In this document: in pieces, positions 54,663 through 62,877 of the stretch | How the letters are laid out: each line of letters starts with the position of its first letter | How positions within the stretch are numbered: position 1 is the first letter of the stretch | Origin: Parapedobacter composti | GTDB lineage: Bacteria > Bacteroidota > Bacteroidia > Sphingobacteriales > Sphingobacteriaceae | Reading direction: 5' to 3' | Assembly: GCF_900112315.1 (NCBI RefSeq) | Contig: NZ_FOLL01000005.1 | Span: 1-64,000, forward strand | DNA: 64,000 nt | Translations under genes and position numbers: made by a program | The notes under the pieces: model-generated | Seen by the model: the letters and a program-made list of their open reading frames with translations, nothing else | Databases searched by the model: none | What the model was told of the DNA's origin: nothing

Positions 54663-55871
54663 ATGACAATTAAACACCTCCTGCCCTTAATGCTCGTCCT
54701 TTTGTTCGGTATAACGTTTAGTGCCAGGGCACAACGCCAGCATGACGAGCGCCCTACCATTGAAAACTTCAAGGGCATTCAATATACTGGTGATGATTCC
54801 ACCTTTTACATCAATTTCCGGTTCCGTATGCAAAACAGGCTGCGCTATACCACTCCGGCAGGCAACGAACTGGGCGATGGCGACTTCGAGGCCCGTATCC
54901 GGAGACTTCGGCTGCGCATGGACGGCTACATGTACAACCCGAAACTCTCTTATAGCATACAACTCGGATTTACCCGGGGCGACCAGGACTATGACGACAC
55001 GGATGTGCCCAACATCGTCCGCGATGCGGTGGTATTTTACAATTTTACCGACAATTTTTACGTGGCTTTCGGCCAAAATAAGCTTCCCGGCAACCGGCAG
55101 CGCGTGAACTCTTCCGGAGAGCTGCAATTTGCTGAACGTTCATTGGTCAACGCTACCTTCAACATCGACCGCGACTTCGGTATCAAGGCCTACTATTCGC
55201 CGAAAATCGGCTCCGTACCGTTCCATTTCAAAGGTGCCATCAGCACAGGGGAAGGGCGTGTAGCGAACATGACCGACAGCGGGCTGGCCTACACCGGCCG
55301 AGCTGAATTTCTGCCGCTGGGCGAGTTTACCAACGACGGGGATTACTATGAGGGCGACCTCGAATACGAGGAATTGCCCAAACTATCTATTGGCGGTGGA
55401 TACAGCTTTAACAATAACACTACACGGATAAACGGGCAAACCGGAAAGTATATCGTAACGCCGCTGGATTTGAAAACCACATTTTTCGATGCTATCTTTA
55501 AATACCGTGGCTTGGCGTATCAGGTGGAATATATGAAGCGTGATGTCGACAATCCCTTTGCGCTTGATGAAGCAGGAGAAACCGTCCACACTTATAAGGG
55601 CCAGGGGGTAAACCAGCAGCTTTCTTACCTGGTAAACAGAGACCACGGCTATGAACTTGCCGGGCGTTATACCTGGATCCGCCCACATGAAGATATCGCT
55701 GCCTGGGAAGCACAGACCGAGGTAGTCGAACTCGGAGTTACCAAATATTTCCGGGCACACCGCCTGAAACTGCAGCTTAATGCCAATTACCAGGTAACAG
55801 ACGGTATTTACCGGACCAACCACGACGGAAACAACTGGGGCGCAACGTTCCAGATCGAACTGGGGATATGA
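54663..55871 (+). CDS. Outer membrane porin, OprO/OprP type
   Basis: 402 residues with a signal peptide (LMLVLLFGITFSARAQ). The rest is alternating beta strands of a 16-stranded type barrel: FYINFRFRMQNRLRYT, RIRRLRLRMDGYMYNPKLSYSIQLGFTRGD, FYVAFGQNKLPGNRQRVNSSGELQFAERS and a closing FQIELGI ending near-aromatic. This matches phosphate-selective porins O and P, though Bacteroidota members may carry other anions. It lies 38 bases after aguA and overlaps lpxB by 4 bases. Confidence 0.88.
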   Translation: MTIKHLLPLMLVLLFGITFSARAQRQHDERPTIENFKGIQYTGDDSTFYINFRFRMQNRLRYTTPAGNELGDGDFEARIRRLRLRMDGYMYNPKLSYSIQLGFTRGDQDYDDTDVPNIVRDAVVFYNFTDNFYVAFGQNKLPGNRQRVNSSGELQFAERSLVNATFNIDRDFGIKAYYSPKIGSVPFHFKGAISTGEGRVANMTDSGLAYTGRAEFLPLGEFTNDGDYYEGDLEYEELPKLSIGGGYSFNNNTTRINGQTGKYIVTPLDLKTTFFDAIFKYRGLAYQVEYMKRDVDNPFALDEAGETVHTYKGQGVNQQLSYLVNRDHGYELAGRYTWIRPHEDIAAWEAQTEVVELGVTKYFRAHRLKLQLNANYQVTDGIYRTNHDGNNWGATFQIELGI

Positions 55872-56989
55872 AATACTATATCATTGCGGGGGAAGCATCA
55901 GGCGATCTCCATGGTGCCAACCTCATCTATGAGCTGAAAAAATTGGACCATGCTGCGGAGTTCCGGATTGTCGGCGGCGATCGGATGCAGGCGGCCTCCG
56001 GCCAGCAGGCGTTCATCCATACTTCACAGATGGCGTTTATGGGCTTTGTGGAAGTACTTGCCAATATCCGCTCAATAGCCCGTAACCTGAAGGCGGTAAA
56101 AACCGATGTCGCAGCTTACCGGCCCGACACCCTGATATTAATAGATTTCCCGGGTTTTAACCTCAAGATAGCAGCCTTCGCTAAAAAAGCCGGGCTTAAG
56201 GTATGCTATTACATTTCTCCGAAAGTATGGGCATGGAACCAGCGCCGGGTACTGAACATCAAACAAGTGGTGGATAAATTGTTCTGCATACTGCCATTCG
56301 AGGTTGATTTCTACCGGAACTGGGGGATGGAAGTCGACTATGTTGGCAATCCGTTGCTTGACGCCATCGCCGCACACACCTACAACGACCGGTTCCGGGA
56401 AGATAACCGCCTTACAGATAAGCCTATCATCGCACTGCTTCCGGGGAGCCGGAAGATGGAAATCAGTAACTTACTGCCTATCATGGCTCGGCTATCCTTA
56501 CTTTTTCCGGCCCATCAGTGTGTTATCGCCGGGGCACCTGATTTAACTGCGGCTTATTACCGCCAATATATGGACGGTCTCCAGTTGCCCGTTGTGTTCA
56601 ATGCCACGTACGATCTGCTCAAGCATGCGCAGGCTGCTGTGGTGGCCAGCGGAACCGCTACGTTGGAAACCGCCTTGCTGCGGGTGCCGCAGGTAGTGGT
56701 ATACCGTGCCAATCCGCTATCCGTTGCCATAGCGCGACGGGTTATCAAGGTACGTTTCATTTCCCTGGTCAACCTTATCACCGACATGCTGGCCGTACGC
56801 GAGCTTATCCAGCAGGACTGCAACGTGGATAGGATAGCGGATGAACTCGACCTGCTGATCAACGACAGGGCATACCGCGATAATATTCTGGAAAATTATG
56901 ATATCCTGATGGAAAAAATGGGTAAACCCGGCGCATCCAAACGCACGGCGGAGGGAATTATACAATTCCTCGGCTATGAAGGCCGTTAA
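55868..56989 (+). CDS. lpxB: Lipid-A-disaccharide synthase
   Basis: 373 residues, a GT19 family enzyme. The N-terminal IAGEASGDLHGANLIYEL and RIVGGDRMQAASGQ, the central PKVWAWNQRRVLNIKQVVDKLFCILPFE, the GNPLLD loop and the C-terminal ALLPGSRKMEISNLLP and VASGTATLETALL all match LpxB. It joins UDP-diacylglucosamine and lipid X in lipid A synthesis at the inner membrane. Its ATG overlaps the porin stop as ATGA, so translation is coupled. Confidence 0.97.
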   Translation: MKYYIIAGEASGDLHGANLIYELKKLDHAAEFRIVGGDRMQAASGQQAFIHTSQMAFMGFVEVLANIRSIARNLKAVKTDVAAYRPDTLILIDFPGFNLKIAAFAKKAGLKVCYYISPKVWAWNQRRVLNIKQVVDKLFCILPFEVDFYRNWGMEVDYVGNPLLDAIAAHTYNDRFREDNRLTDKPIIALLPGSRKMEISNLLPIMARLSLLFPAHQCVIAGAPDLTAAYYRQYMDGLQLPVVFNATYDLLKHAQAAVVASGTATLETALLRVPQVVVYRANPLSVAIARRVIKVRFISLVNLITDMLAVRELIQQDCNVDRIADELDLLINDRAYRDNILENYDILMEKMGKPGASKRTAEGIIQFLGYEGR

Positions 56990-57013
56990 GCAAGCGCCGT
57001 CGAACCCGCGCAA

Positions 57014-57736
57014 CTACTGCCCCATTGCATATCGGATACCGCCCAGAATATGGCGCAAAAACTGGGGCTCGTCAAACGACTCCTTGGTGTGGCCCAGCCC
57101 TGTATAGAATACCCGGCCGCCATCGTATTCATGATACCAGGATATCGGATGTTCACGTCCCATCTTCCCTCCTTCATAAGACGATTCGTCTAACCGCATC
57201 AACAGCCGGACGTCCGGATTGAATGCTTTGAAATCATACCATTCATCCTTACGTGTCCACACCTCCGGCAGGTGTTCCGTAGCCGGATGCTTGTGGTCCA
57301 CCACATGGATGTCTGCGGGCTGCACCTTGGGATGGCTCATGAAATAAGCCCCCACCATTTTGCCGTACCACGGCCATTCATATTCGGTGTCAGTGGCAGC
57401 ATGGATACCAACAAAGCCGTTACCCGCCTGAATGTACCGCATGAACGCCGCTTGCTGGCTGTCATCAAGGATGTTGCCGGTGGTGCTTAAAAACACCACC
57501 GCCCGATATTGGCGGAGGTGTTCATCCGTGAATACCCCGGAATCTTCCGTATGGTCAACTTCAAAGCCATGCTCGCGGCCCAGCAGCCGGATGGCTTCTG
57601 CCCCTTTTTCGATATTGTCGTGCCGGAAGCCGGCCGTCTTGGAAAACACCAGTATTTTCGGCTGTGCCAACGCTGATGCGGTACTGATAGTGATCAGCAG
57701 CAGTGATACTGCGCATGCGGCAATTGTCTGTCTCAT
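57014..57736 (-). CDS. Secreted ThuA-domain protein
   Basis: 240 residues with a signal peptide (AVSLLLITISTASALAQ). The rest is a ThuA-like glutamine-amidotransferase fold: ILVFSKTAGFRHDNIEKGAEAI, YRAVVFLSTTGNILDDSQQAAFMRYI, GFVGIHAATDTEYEWPWYGKMVGAYF and ISWYHEYDGGRVFYTGLGHT. In Bacteroidota such proteins are linked to periplasmic glycan metabolism, but the activity is not fixed. It is the last gene of the S4-lipoprotein-aroB run, 10 bases after aroB. Confidence 0.92.
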   Translation of the reverse strand: MRQTIAACAVSLLLITISTASALAQPKILVFSKTAGFRHDNIEKGAEAIRLLGREHGFEVDHTEDSGVFTDEHLRQYRAVVFLSTTGNILDDSQQAAFMRYIQAGNGFVGIHAATDTEYEWPWYGKMVGAYFMSHPKVQPADIHVVDHKHPATEHLPEVWTRKDEWYDFKAFNPDVRLLMRLDESSYEGGKMGREHPISWYHEYDGGRVFYTGLGHTKESFDEPQFLRHILGGIRYAMGQ

Positions 57737-57746
57737 GGTAACGTCA

Positions 57747-58826
57747 TTAATTAACTAATGTACGATAAAACTCAAGGCTTTCCAAAATTTCAGCTTTTCC
57801 GGCAAACACATCGTAATCACATGCCCCTATTGCGTTCAGCAGTGCAAAACCGATGCGGTCGCCGTCGTTCTTCTTGTCGTTTTTCATCAAATCCAACAAC
57901 GCATCATAGCAGGTAGCATCATAGCGGTAATCGGGAAAGTGCCTGCGGAAGGTGGCGACCAAATCGTTGAACGATGCCTCTTCCAGCCCGTTCAGCCGAT
58001 ATGACAGGTAGCCTTCGCAAATCATGCCCACGGCGATGGCCTCGCCATGGAGCAACGGCCGGCTATCATTGGCCAGCGAATACCCTTCTATGGCATGCCC
58101 GATGGTATGCCCGAAATTCAGGATTTTCCGAAGTCCTTTCTCTGTCGGATCTTGCGTAACCACGGCGTTTTTGAGTACAACCGAATGCTGGATATGCGTC
58201 GCGGTCAGATCTGACGCATCAAGCCCTTTTACCGATGCATAGAATGCGGCATCCTTGATTAATCCGTGTTTAATAACTTCTGCAAAGCCCGATACCAGCT
58301 GCCGCCGATCAAGTGTCTGCAAAAACCTGGTGGATATGAATACCGCCCGGGGCTGGGCAAAGGTGCCGATAATGTTCTTCACGTTGCCCATATCAATGCC
58401 CGTCTTCCCTCCCACGGACGCGTCCACCTGGGCCAGCAAGGTGGTGGGCACCTGTACAAAGTCTATGCCCCGCTTAAATGTCGACGCCGCAAATCCGCCC
58501 ATGTCGGTCACTACACCGCCGCCCAGGTTAATCAACAAACTCCGGCGGTCGGCACCGAAATCAAGCATCATCCTCCAGATGCCCATGCAAAAATCGATAT
58601 TCTTGTTTTCCTCACCCGGATCCACTTCTATCACGTCGTAGTCGCTGACCGTCGGTATAGCTGCCTGTACCACCGGCAAGCAATGTTCGCTGGTATTCCT
58701 GTCCGTAAGTATCAATATTCTGGAATAATCAGCTGAACGGATAAACGTCTCTAATCCAGCCAGGGTATCGTCAAAAAACACGTTATAACCCGTGCTTGAA
58801 ATATAAGGTTCCATTAATGTAGTCAT
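57747..58826 (-). CDS. aroB: 3-dehydroquinate synthase
   Basis: 359 residues. The NAD-binding LINLGGGVVTDMGGFAASTFKRGIDFVQVPTTLLAQVDASVGGKTGID run is nearly identical to the family signature. The metal ligands include Glu in SGFAEVIKHGLI and His in LNFGHTIGHAIEGY and LHGEAIAVGM. It makes 3-dehydroquinate from DAHP, the second step of the shikimate pathway. It overlaps the upstream lipoprotein gene by 4 bases. Confidence 0.97.
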   Translation of the reverse strand: MTTLMEPYISSTGYNVFFDDTLAGLETFIRSADYSRILILTDRNTSEHCLPVVQAAIPTVSDYDVIEVDPGEENKNIDFCMGIWRMMLDFGADRRSLLINLGGGVVTDMGGFAASTFKRGIDFVQVPTTLLAQVDASVGGKTGIDMGNVKNIIGTFAQPRAVFISTRFLQTLDRRQLVSGFAEVIKHGLIKDAAFYASVKGLDASDLTATHIQHSVVLKNAVVTQDPTEKGLRKILNFGHTIGHAIEGYSLANDSRPLLHGEAIAVGMICEGYLSYRLNGLEEASFNDLVATFRRHFPDYRYDATCYDALLDLMKNDKKNDGDRIGFALLNAIGACDYDVFAGKAEILESLEFYRTLVN

Positions 58827-59248
58827 CTTGCCGTCATTAGCTTCAGCTCAAAGTCCTTCACCCGCTCGTAATAGGGAATGTTAGACCGTCTTGCAAATTG
58901 GATAAAATTCATGATAACACTATCACGCGCTTCCTGTGGGATGGAGGGCGCCACATCCGCGCCGTGTTCATCCAATACCTGTAACCCTTTTGCGCCGCGT
59001 ATGGAATCCGGAAACTGCTGGATGTGCATCAGCACCGCTGCATATTTCTGTATACCTTTTGAATATGCCGCCAGCGGAGACGGCGCCTCTACCGTATCCA
59101 CTTCTACTTTTTCCACTAATGCCCTCCTACCTTTCCCCTCGTAAACATCCAATGCCACAGCCAGCACATAAGGCTTATCGCCGGTCTGTTCCTTGCTTTG
59201 GCAAGCCAGGCATACCACAACTGACAGGAAGATTAACCGAACATTCAT
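58823..59248 (-). CDS. Lipoprotein of unknown function
   Basis: 141 residues. The signal peptide LIFLSVVVCLACQSK ends in a lipobox with Cys 16. The mature part has a short beta segment (YVLAVALDVYEGKG) and amphipathic helices (AYSKGIQKYAAVLMHIQQF, ARDSVIMNFIQFARRSNIPYYERVKDFELKL). No family recognised. It sits between the S4 gene and aroB, coupled to aroB by an ATGA overlap. Confidence 0.75.
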   Translation of the reverse strand: MNVRLIFLSVVVCLACQSKEQTGDKPYVLAVALDVYEGKGRRALVEKVEVDTVEAPSPLAAYSKGIQKYAAVLMHIQQFPDSIRGAKGLQVLDEHGADVAPSIPQEARDSVIMNFIQFARRSNIPYYERVKDFELKLMTAR

Positions 59249-59251
59249 TGC

Positions 59252-59464
59252 CTATTCTGTTAACGTCACGGACTTTCCCTGAAATTCCACTACATCGCCC
59301 GGCCGTACCTTGAGCCGTTTACGGTAATCCACTTGACCGTTATGCTTCACCAGTCCAGCTACAACCACCGCTTGGGCTTCGCCGCCATGTTCTACCCAGT
59401 TGAGCGCTTTCAGCAGCTGAATCAAAGGGATATACCCGCCTGTGATTTTATAGGTTTCCACCAC
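59252..59464 (-). CDS. Small S4-domain RNA-binding protein
   Basis: 70 residues, all one S4 domain: YIPLIQLLKALNWVEHGGEAQAVVVAGLVKHNGQVDYRKRLKVRPGDVVEF. This matches the YaaA/RlbA-like group of short S4 proteins thought to bind rRNA or tRNA. The likely basic contacts are the K/R residues of VDYRKRLKV. First gene of the run leading to aroB; it ends 3 bases before the lipoprotein gene and diverges from the proline dehydrogenase gene. Confidence 0.88.
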   Translation of the reverse strand: MVETYKITGGYIPLIQLLKALNWVEHGGEAQAVVVAGLVKHNGQVDYRKRLKVRPGDVVEFQGKSVTLTE

Positions 59465-59485
59465 GCAAATGTAGCGTTTAATTGC

Positions 59486-59493
59486 TAAATTTG
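59486..59493 (+). promoter_or_regulatory. -7 promoter element for the proline dehydrogenase gene
   Basis: A perfect TAAATTTG 20 bases before the start codon at 59514, which predicts a leader of about a dozen bases. No proper -33 element is seen at 18-20 bases upstream. Confidence 0.4.
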
Positions 59494-59513
59494 CCGCATA
59501 ATTGCACCATAGA

Positions 59514-60710
59514 ATGACTCAAGAAATACGGCCTCAGCATGAGCTTTCATTTGAGGATACCGAAATAGCGTTCCGGAACAAAACGGATGCAGACCTGAAC
59601 CGGGCGTATTGGCTGTTTAAGTTGCTGGCCAGCAATTTCCTCACGCAGATAGGCCCTCCGCTCACCAACGCAGCGCTGCGCGTGGGGCTGCCCATCACGG
59701 GTATTATCCGCAAAACCATTTTCAAGCATTTCTGCGGCGGTGAATCCATCGAAGGATGTGCCGGAACCATCCTTAATCTTGCCGCACAGGGCGTAGGCAC
59801 CATCCTGGATTATTCAGTTGAAGGAGAAAACACCGAACAGGCCTTTGACGAGACGTGCGAAGAAATTCTTCGTACCGTGGCCTACGCGAAGAACAGTGAG
59901 CATATTGCATTTTCCGTATTTAAACCTTCAGGATTAGGCCGCTTCGGCCTATGGGCGAAGGTCAATGCCAAGGAAACGCTTACGGAAGCCGAAGCAGCTG
60001 AATACGAACGGGTGAAACAACGCATTACCCGCATCTGCGAAGCATGTCACAATGCCGAAGTACGTGTACTTATTGACGCCGAGCACTCCTGGATTCAGGA
60101 TGCGATTGATGATATTGCCCGCGAGATGATGCTCACATTTAACCGTTCAGCACCAATCGTGTATAACACCTACCAGCTTTACCGACACGATAAGCTGGCT
60201 TCATTGAAGGCCGATTACTACCTGTGTGAAACGGCTGGATGTTTCCTTGGCGCCAAGCTGGTGCGGGGAGCTTACATGGAGATTGAGCGCGAACGGGCAA
60301 CGGATAAGGGATATCCCTCGCCTATCCAACCCGATAAGGCGGCATCGGATAGCGACTACAACGAAGCCCTCTTATTCAGCCTCGATCACATCAGCCGGAT
60401 AGGGCTCATGGCTGGCACGCATAATGAGGCAAGCTGCCGGTTGCTCGCCGAAGAAATGGACAGGCGGCAATTGCCACACAGCCATCCGCATATCCATTTT
60501 GCCCAATTGCTCGGCATGAGTGACAACCTCAGCTTCAATCTCGCGGAAGCCGGCTTTAACGTTGCGAAATACATGCCGTACGGACCGGTTAAAGCGGTCA
60601 TGCCCTACCTTTTCCGCCGCGCCCGGGAAAATACGTCCGTAGCGGGGCAGACCGGGCGTGAACTTGCACTGCTTATCCGGGAAAAAAAAAGGAGAAAATC
60701 CATCAAATGA
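59514..60710 (+). CDS. Proline dehydrogenase
   Basis: About 398 residues from ATG 59514; a TTG at 59502 lies too close to the predicted transcription start. The FAD-dependent TIM barrel shows VGTILDYSVEGE, HIAFSVFKPSGLGRF, VRVLIDAEHSWIQDAID, the KLVRGAYMEIERERA motif, and YMPYGPVKAVMPYLFRRARENTSV near the end. It oxidises proline to pyrroline-5-carboxylate, with electrons going to the membrane. Stand-alone type, not fused to P5C dehydrogenase. It overlaps the HAD gene by 4 bases. Confidence 0.95.
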   Translation: MTQEIRPQHELSFEDTEIAFRNKTDADLNRAYWLFKLLASNFLTQIGPPLTNAALRVGLPITGIIRKTIFKHFCGGESIEGCAGTILNLAAQGVGTILDYSVEGENTEQAFDETCEEILRTVAYAKNSEHIAFSVFKPSGLGRFGLWAKVNAKETLTEAEAAEYERVKQRITRICEACHNAEVRVLIDAEHSWIQDAIDDIAREMMLTFNRSAPIVYNTYQLYRHDKLASLKADYYLCETAGCFLGAKLVRGAYMEIERERATDKGYPSPIQPDKAASDSDYNEALLFSLDHISRIGLMAGTHNEASCRLLAEEMDRRQLPHSHPHIHFAQLLGMSDNLSFNLAEAGFNVAKYMPYGPVKAVMPYLFRRARENTSVAGQTGRELALLIREKKRRKSIK

Positions 60711-61333
60711 CAACAGATACCTCATTGCAGCACAAACTGAATATACTTACAGAAATAAGCGACAGGAAACCCTATAAAGCCTTCCTTTATGATTGCGATG
60801 GCACGTTGGCTGACAACATGCATGCACATAAGGCGGCATATCGGAAAGCAGCCGAGCAATACGGTGTTGCTCTTGATACGACCATCATTGACGAACTGGC
60901 AGGCTGGCCTACAGTGCTGATTGCGGCAGAAATTAACAAGCGTTACGGCACTGAGTTACCACCCGCTGAATTTGCAAGCCTGAAATCTGCCGTGTTTTTC
61001 AGCGATTACATCAACGATACGCTGCCCGTAGATTTCGTGGTTCAGCACCTGCAGAACCACGTCGGAAAAGTGCGCATCGGTGTAGTGTCTGGAGGTAGCC
61101 GTAAAACGGTTACGCGCACACTTACCGTAATTGGCCTCATTGACCGCATCGAAACACTGGTCTGCGCCGATGACACGGACAGAGGGAAGCCCTATGCTGA
61201 TCCATTCCTGAAAGCAGCCCACCAGTTGGGTGTTCCTCCTCAGGAATGCCTGGTCTTTGAAGACGGCGACCCCGGTGTGCAGGCCGCAACGGCTGCCGGT
61301 ATGGACTGGGTCAGAATCGACCAGATCGGTTAA
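60707..61333 (+). CDS. HAD-family phosphatase (beta-phosphoglucomutase-like)
   Basis: 208 residues. HAD motif I is YDCDGTLADNMHAH, motif II VVSGGSRKTV, motif III the Lys in RGKPYADPFLKAA and motif IV VFEDGDPGVQAA. A helical cap lies between ~30 and ~95. It probably removes phosphate from a small sugar phosphate or similar metabolite; the substrate is open. Coupled to the proline dehydrogenase gene by overlap, and overlapping the convergent alkaline phosphatase gene by 23 bases. Confidence 0.93.
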   Translation: MTTDTSLQHKLNILTEISDRKPYKAFLYDCDGTLADNMHAHKAAYRKAAEQYGVALDTTIIDELAGWPTVLIAAEINKRYGTELPPAEFASLKSAVFFSDYINDTLPVDFVVQHLQNHVGKVRIGVVSGGSRKTVTRTLTVIGLIDRIETLVCADDTDRGKPYADPFLKAAHQLGVPPQECLVFEDGDPGVQAATAAGMDWVRIDQIG

Positions 61334-62744
61334 CATTAGCGGCTACCCCTGCGGCCTCCAGCATCAGGTGGTGCATATCGGTATTCCGTACGAACGGCCT
61401 CAGCAATTGTTGCCCTGGCCCGAATGCTGCCACCTCCACATGGTCACCGGAATGGCCTGTGCTGGCCCAGCCTACCGACGTATATTTGCGTTGTATAGCA
61501 GCCAGATCGGCAAAGGGCAGCTTATACGGATTATACAAACCATCCTCATTCCGGTCGGTCACGTAATGCGCCAGCAATTGAATCGCCTCGTTGGCGCTGA
61601 TGGCGTATCCATGCGCGTGCTCTATGCGCTCCCTTACTTGTGCGGCGGTAAAATCCCGGTCAATACCCTGCAACACCCAATCGTTGGTATGCCTGAACCG
61701 GAAAACCCTTTCAAAATCTTTCGTTCCTCCAAACAGGCCCGGATTGGCGTTGCCATGGTCAGTGGTTACGATAACCAATGTGTCGCCATCCGCCTTTGCA
61801 AAGGCGATAGCTGTTGCCAACGCCTCTTCAAAAGCTAATTGGTCGAACAGCAGGCCACCGATATCATTGGCGTGGGCGGCCCAATCCACTTTTCCTCCCT
61901 CTACCTGTAATACAAACCCGTTACGGTTTTTGCTGAGGCGGCGGATGGCCGACTCCACCATTTCAGCTAGAGAAGGTGTGTTGTTTTTCAGTTGCTCGTC
62001 GTGTTCCCTGTCCAACGCATAAGGCAGTCCATCTGCGTGGAAAACCCCCAGAAGCGGAGCAGCGTCCCCGGCCGCATCAGCAGCCAACAACTCGTCCCTC
62101 GTTTGCACCACCCGGAAGCCGCTTTTCCTGAATTTGCCGAAAACATCTTGTTTGTCTTTACGCCTTTCCGAATCGAAATATTCCGTCCCCCCGCCCATCA
62201 TCACGTCAAAACGGAGGTCATGGTACGCCAGTGCTATCTCGGCCTGTGCCGATCGGCTATCATTGTTCACGCAGAATCCCGCAGGTGTGGCGTGTGTGAT
62301 AGGCACCGTGGTCACGCAGCCAACCGCTTTGCCTGCTGCCTTGAACTTCTGCAAGATGGGGATAGGCCGGCTGCCATCGGGTGCCACGTTCAGGACACCG
62401 TTATTTACCCGCACACCCCCGCCCCAAGCCGAGCTTGCTGCGGATGAATCTGTAACCAAGCTATTGGCCGACGCCGTATCCATAAGGCCCCGGCTAACCG
62501 TTCCGTCATGGTATAACGACATCCAGGTACTGAGCCTGCCGTCTCGGAGCTCACTGAGCATATTGGCCATGGTCAACGTGCCGGCGCTCATTCCATCGCT
62601 GACCATGAAAATAATATTCCTTGCAACCTTCCCCCTGCCCTGAGGCGGGTGATTGCGGGAGTTACCTAAGGAAGAAAAAGGAGATGTTACCGTTGCAGCC
62701 GCAGCTGTGAGGGCGGCATTCCTGAAAAAGTCTCTGCGTTTCAT
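61311..62744 (-). CDS. Alkaline phosphatase
   Basis: 477 residues. MKRRDFFRNAALTAAAATV is a twin-arginine (Tat) signal. The catalytic Ser is in LVTDSSAASSAWGGG. Metal ligands appear in FMVSDGMSAGTL, VEGGKVDWAAHANDIGG, TTDHGNANPG and STGHSGDHVEVAAFGPG. It hydrolyses phosphomonoesters in the periplasm. The OprP-like porin gene at 54663 would suit phosphate scavenging, though no Pho box was identified. Convergent with the HAD gene. Confidence 0.95.
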   Translation of the reverse strand: MKRRDFFRNAALTAAAATVTSPFSSLGNSRNHPPQGRGKVARNIIFMVSDGMSAGTLTMANMLSELRDGRLSTWMSLYHDGTVSRGLMDTASANSLVTDSSAASSAWGGGVRVNNGVLNVAPDGSRPIPILQKFKAAGKAVGCVTTVPITHATPAGFCVNNDSRSAQAEIALAYHDLRFDVMMGGGTEYFDSERRKDKQDVFGKFRKSGFRVVQTRDELLAADAAGDAAPLLGVFHADGLPYALDREHDEQLKNNTPSLAEMVESAIRRLSKNRNGFVLQVEGGKVDWAAHANDIGGLLFDQLAFEEALATAIAFAKADGDTLVIVTTDHGNANPGLFGGTKDFERVFRFRHTNDWVLQGIDRDFTAAQVRERIEHAHGYAISANEAIQLLAHYVTDRNEDGLYNPYKLPFADLAAIQRKYTSVGWASTGHSGDHVEVAAFGPGQQLLRPFVRNTDMHHLMLEAAGVAANVNRSGRF

Positions 62745-62877
62745 TCAAGTATTTGTTTAGCAATCCGTTTTGGCGGCCTTCAGCAAGGCACCGGACAAAA
62801 GTAAGCAACACATGTTAAAATTATGTAAACCGTTGGTGATCTCCCTTCACTGGAGACTCGGGGCATGGCTGGTTAGA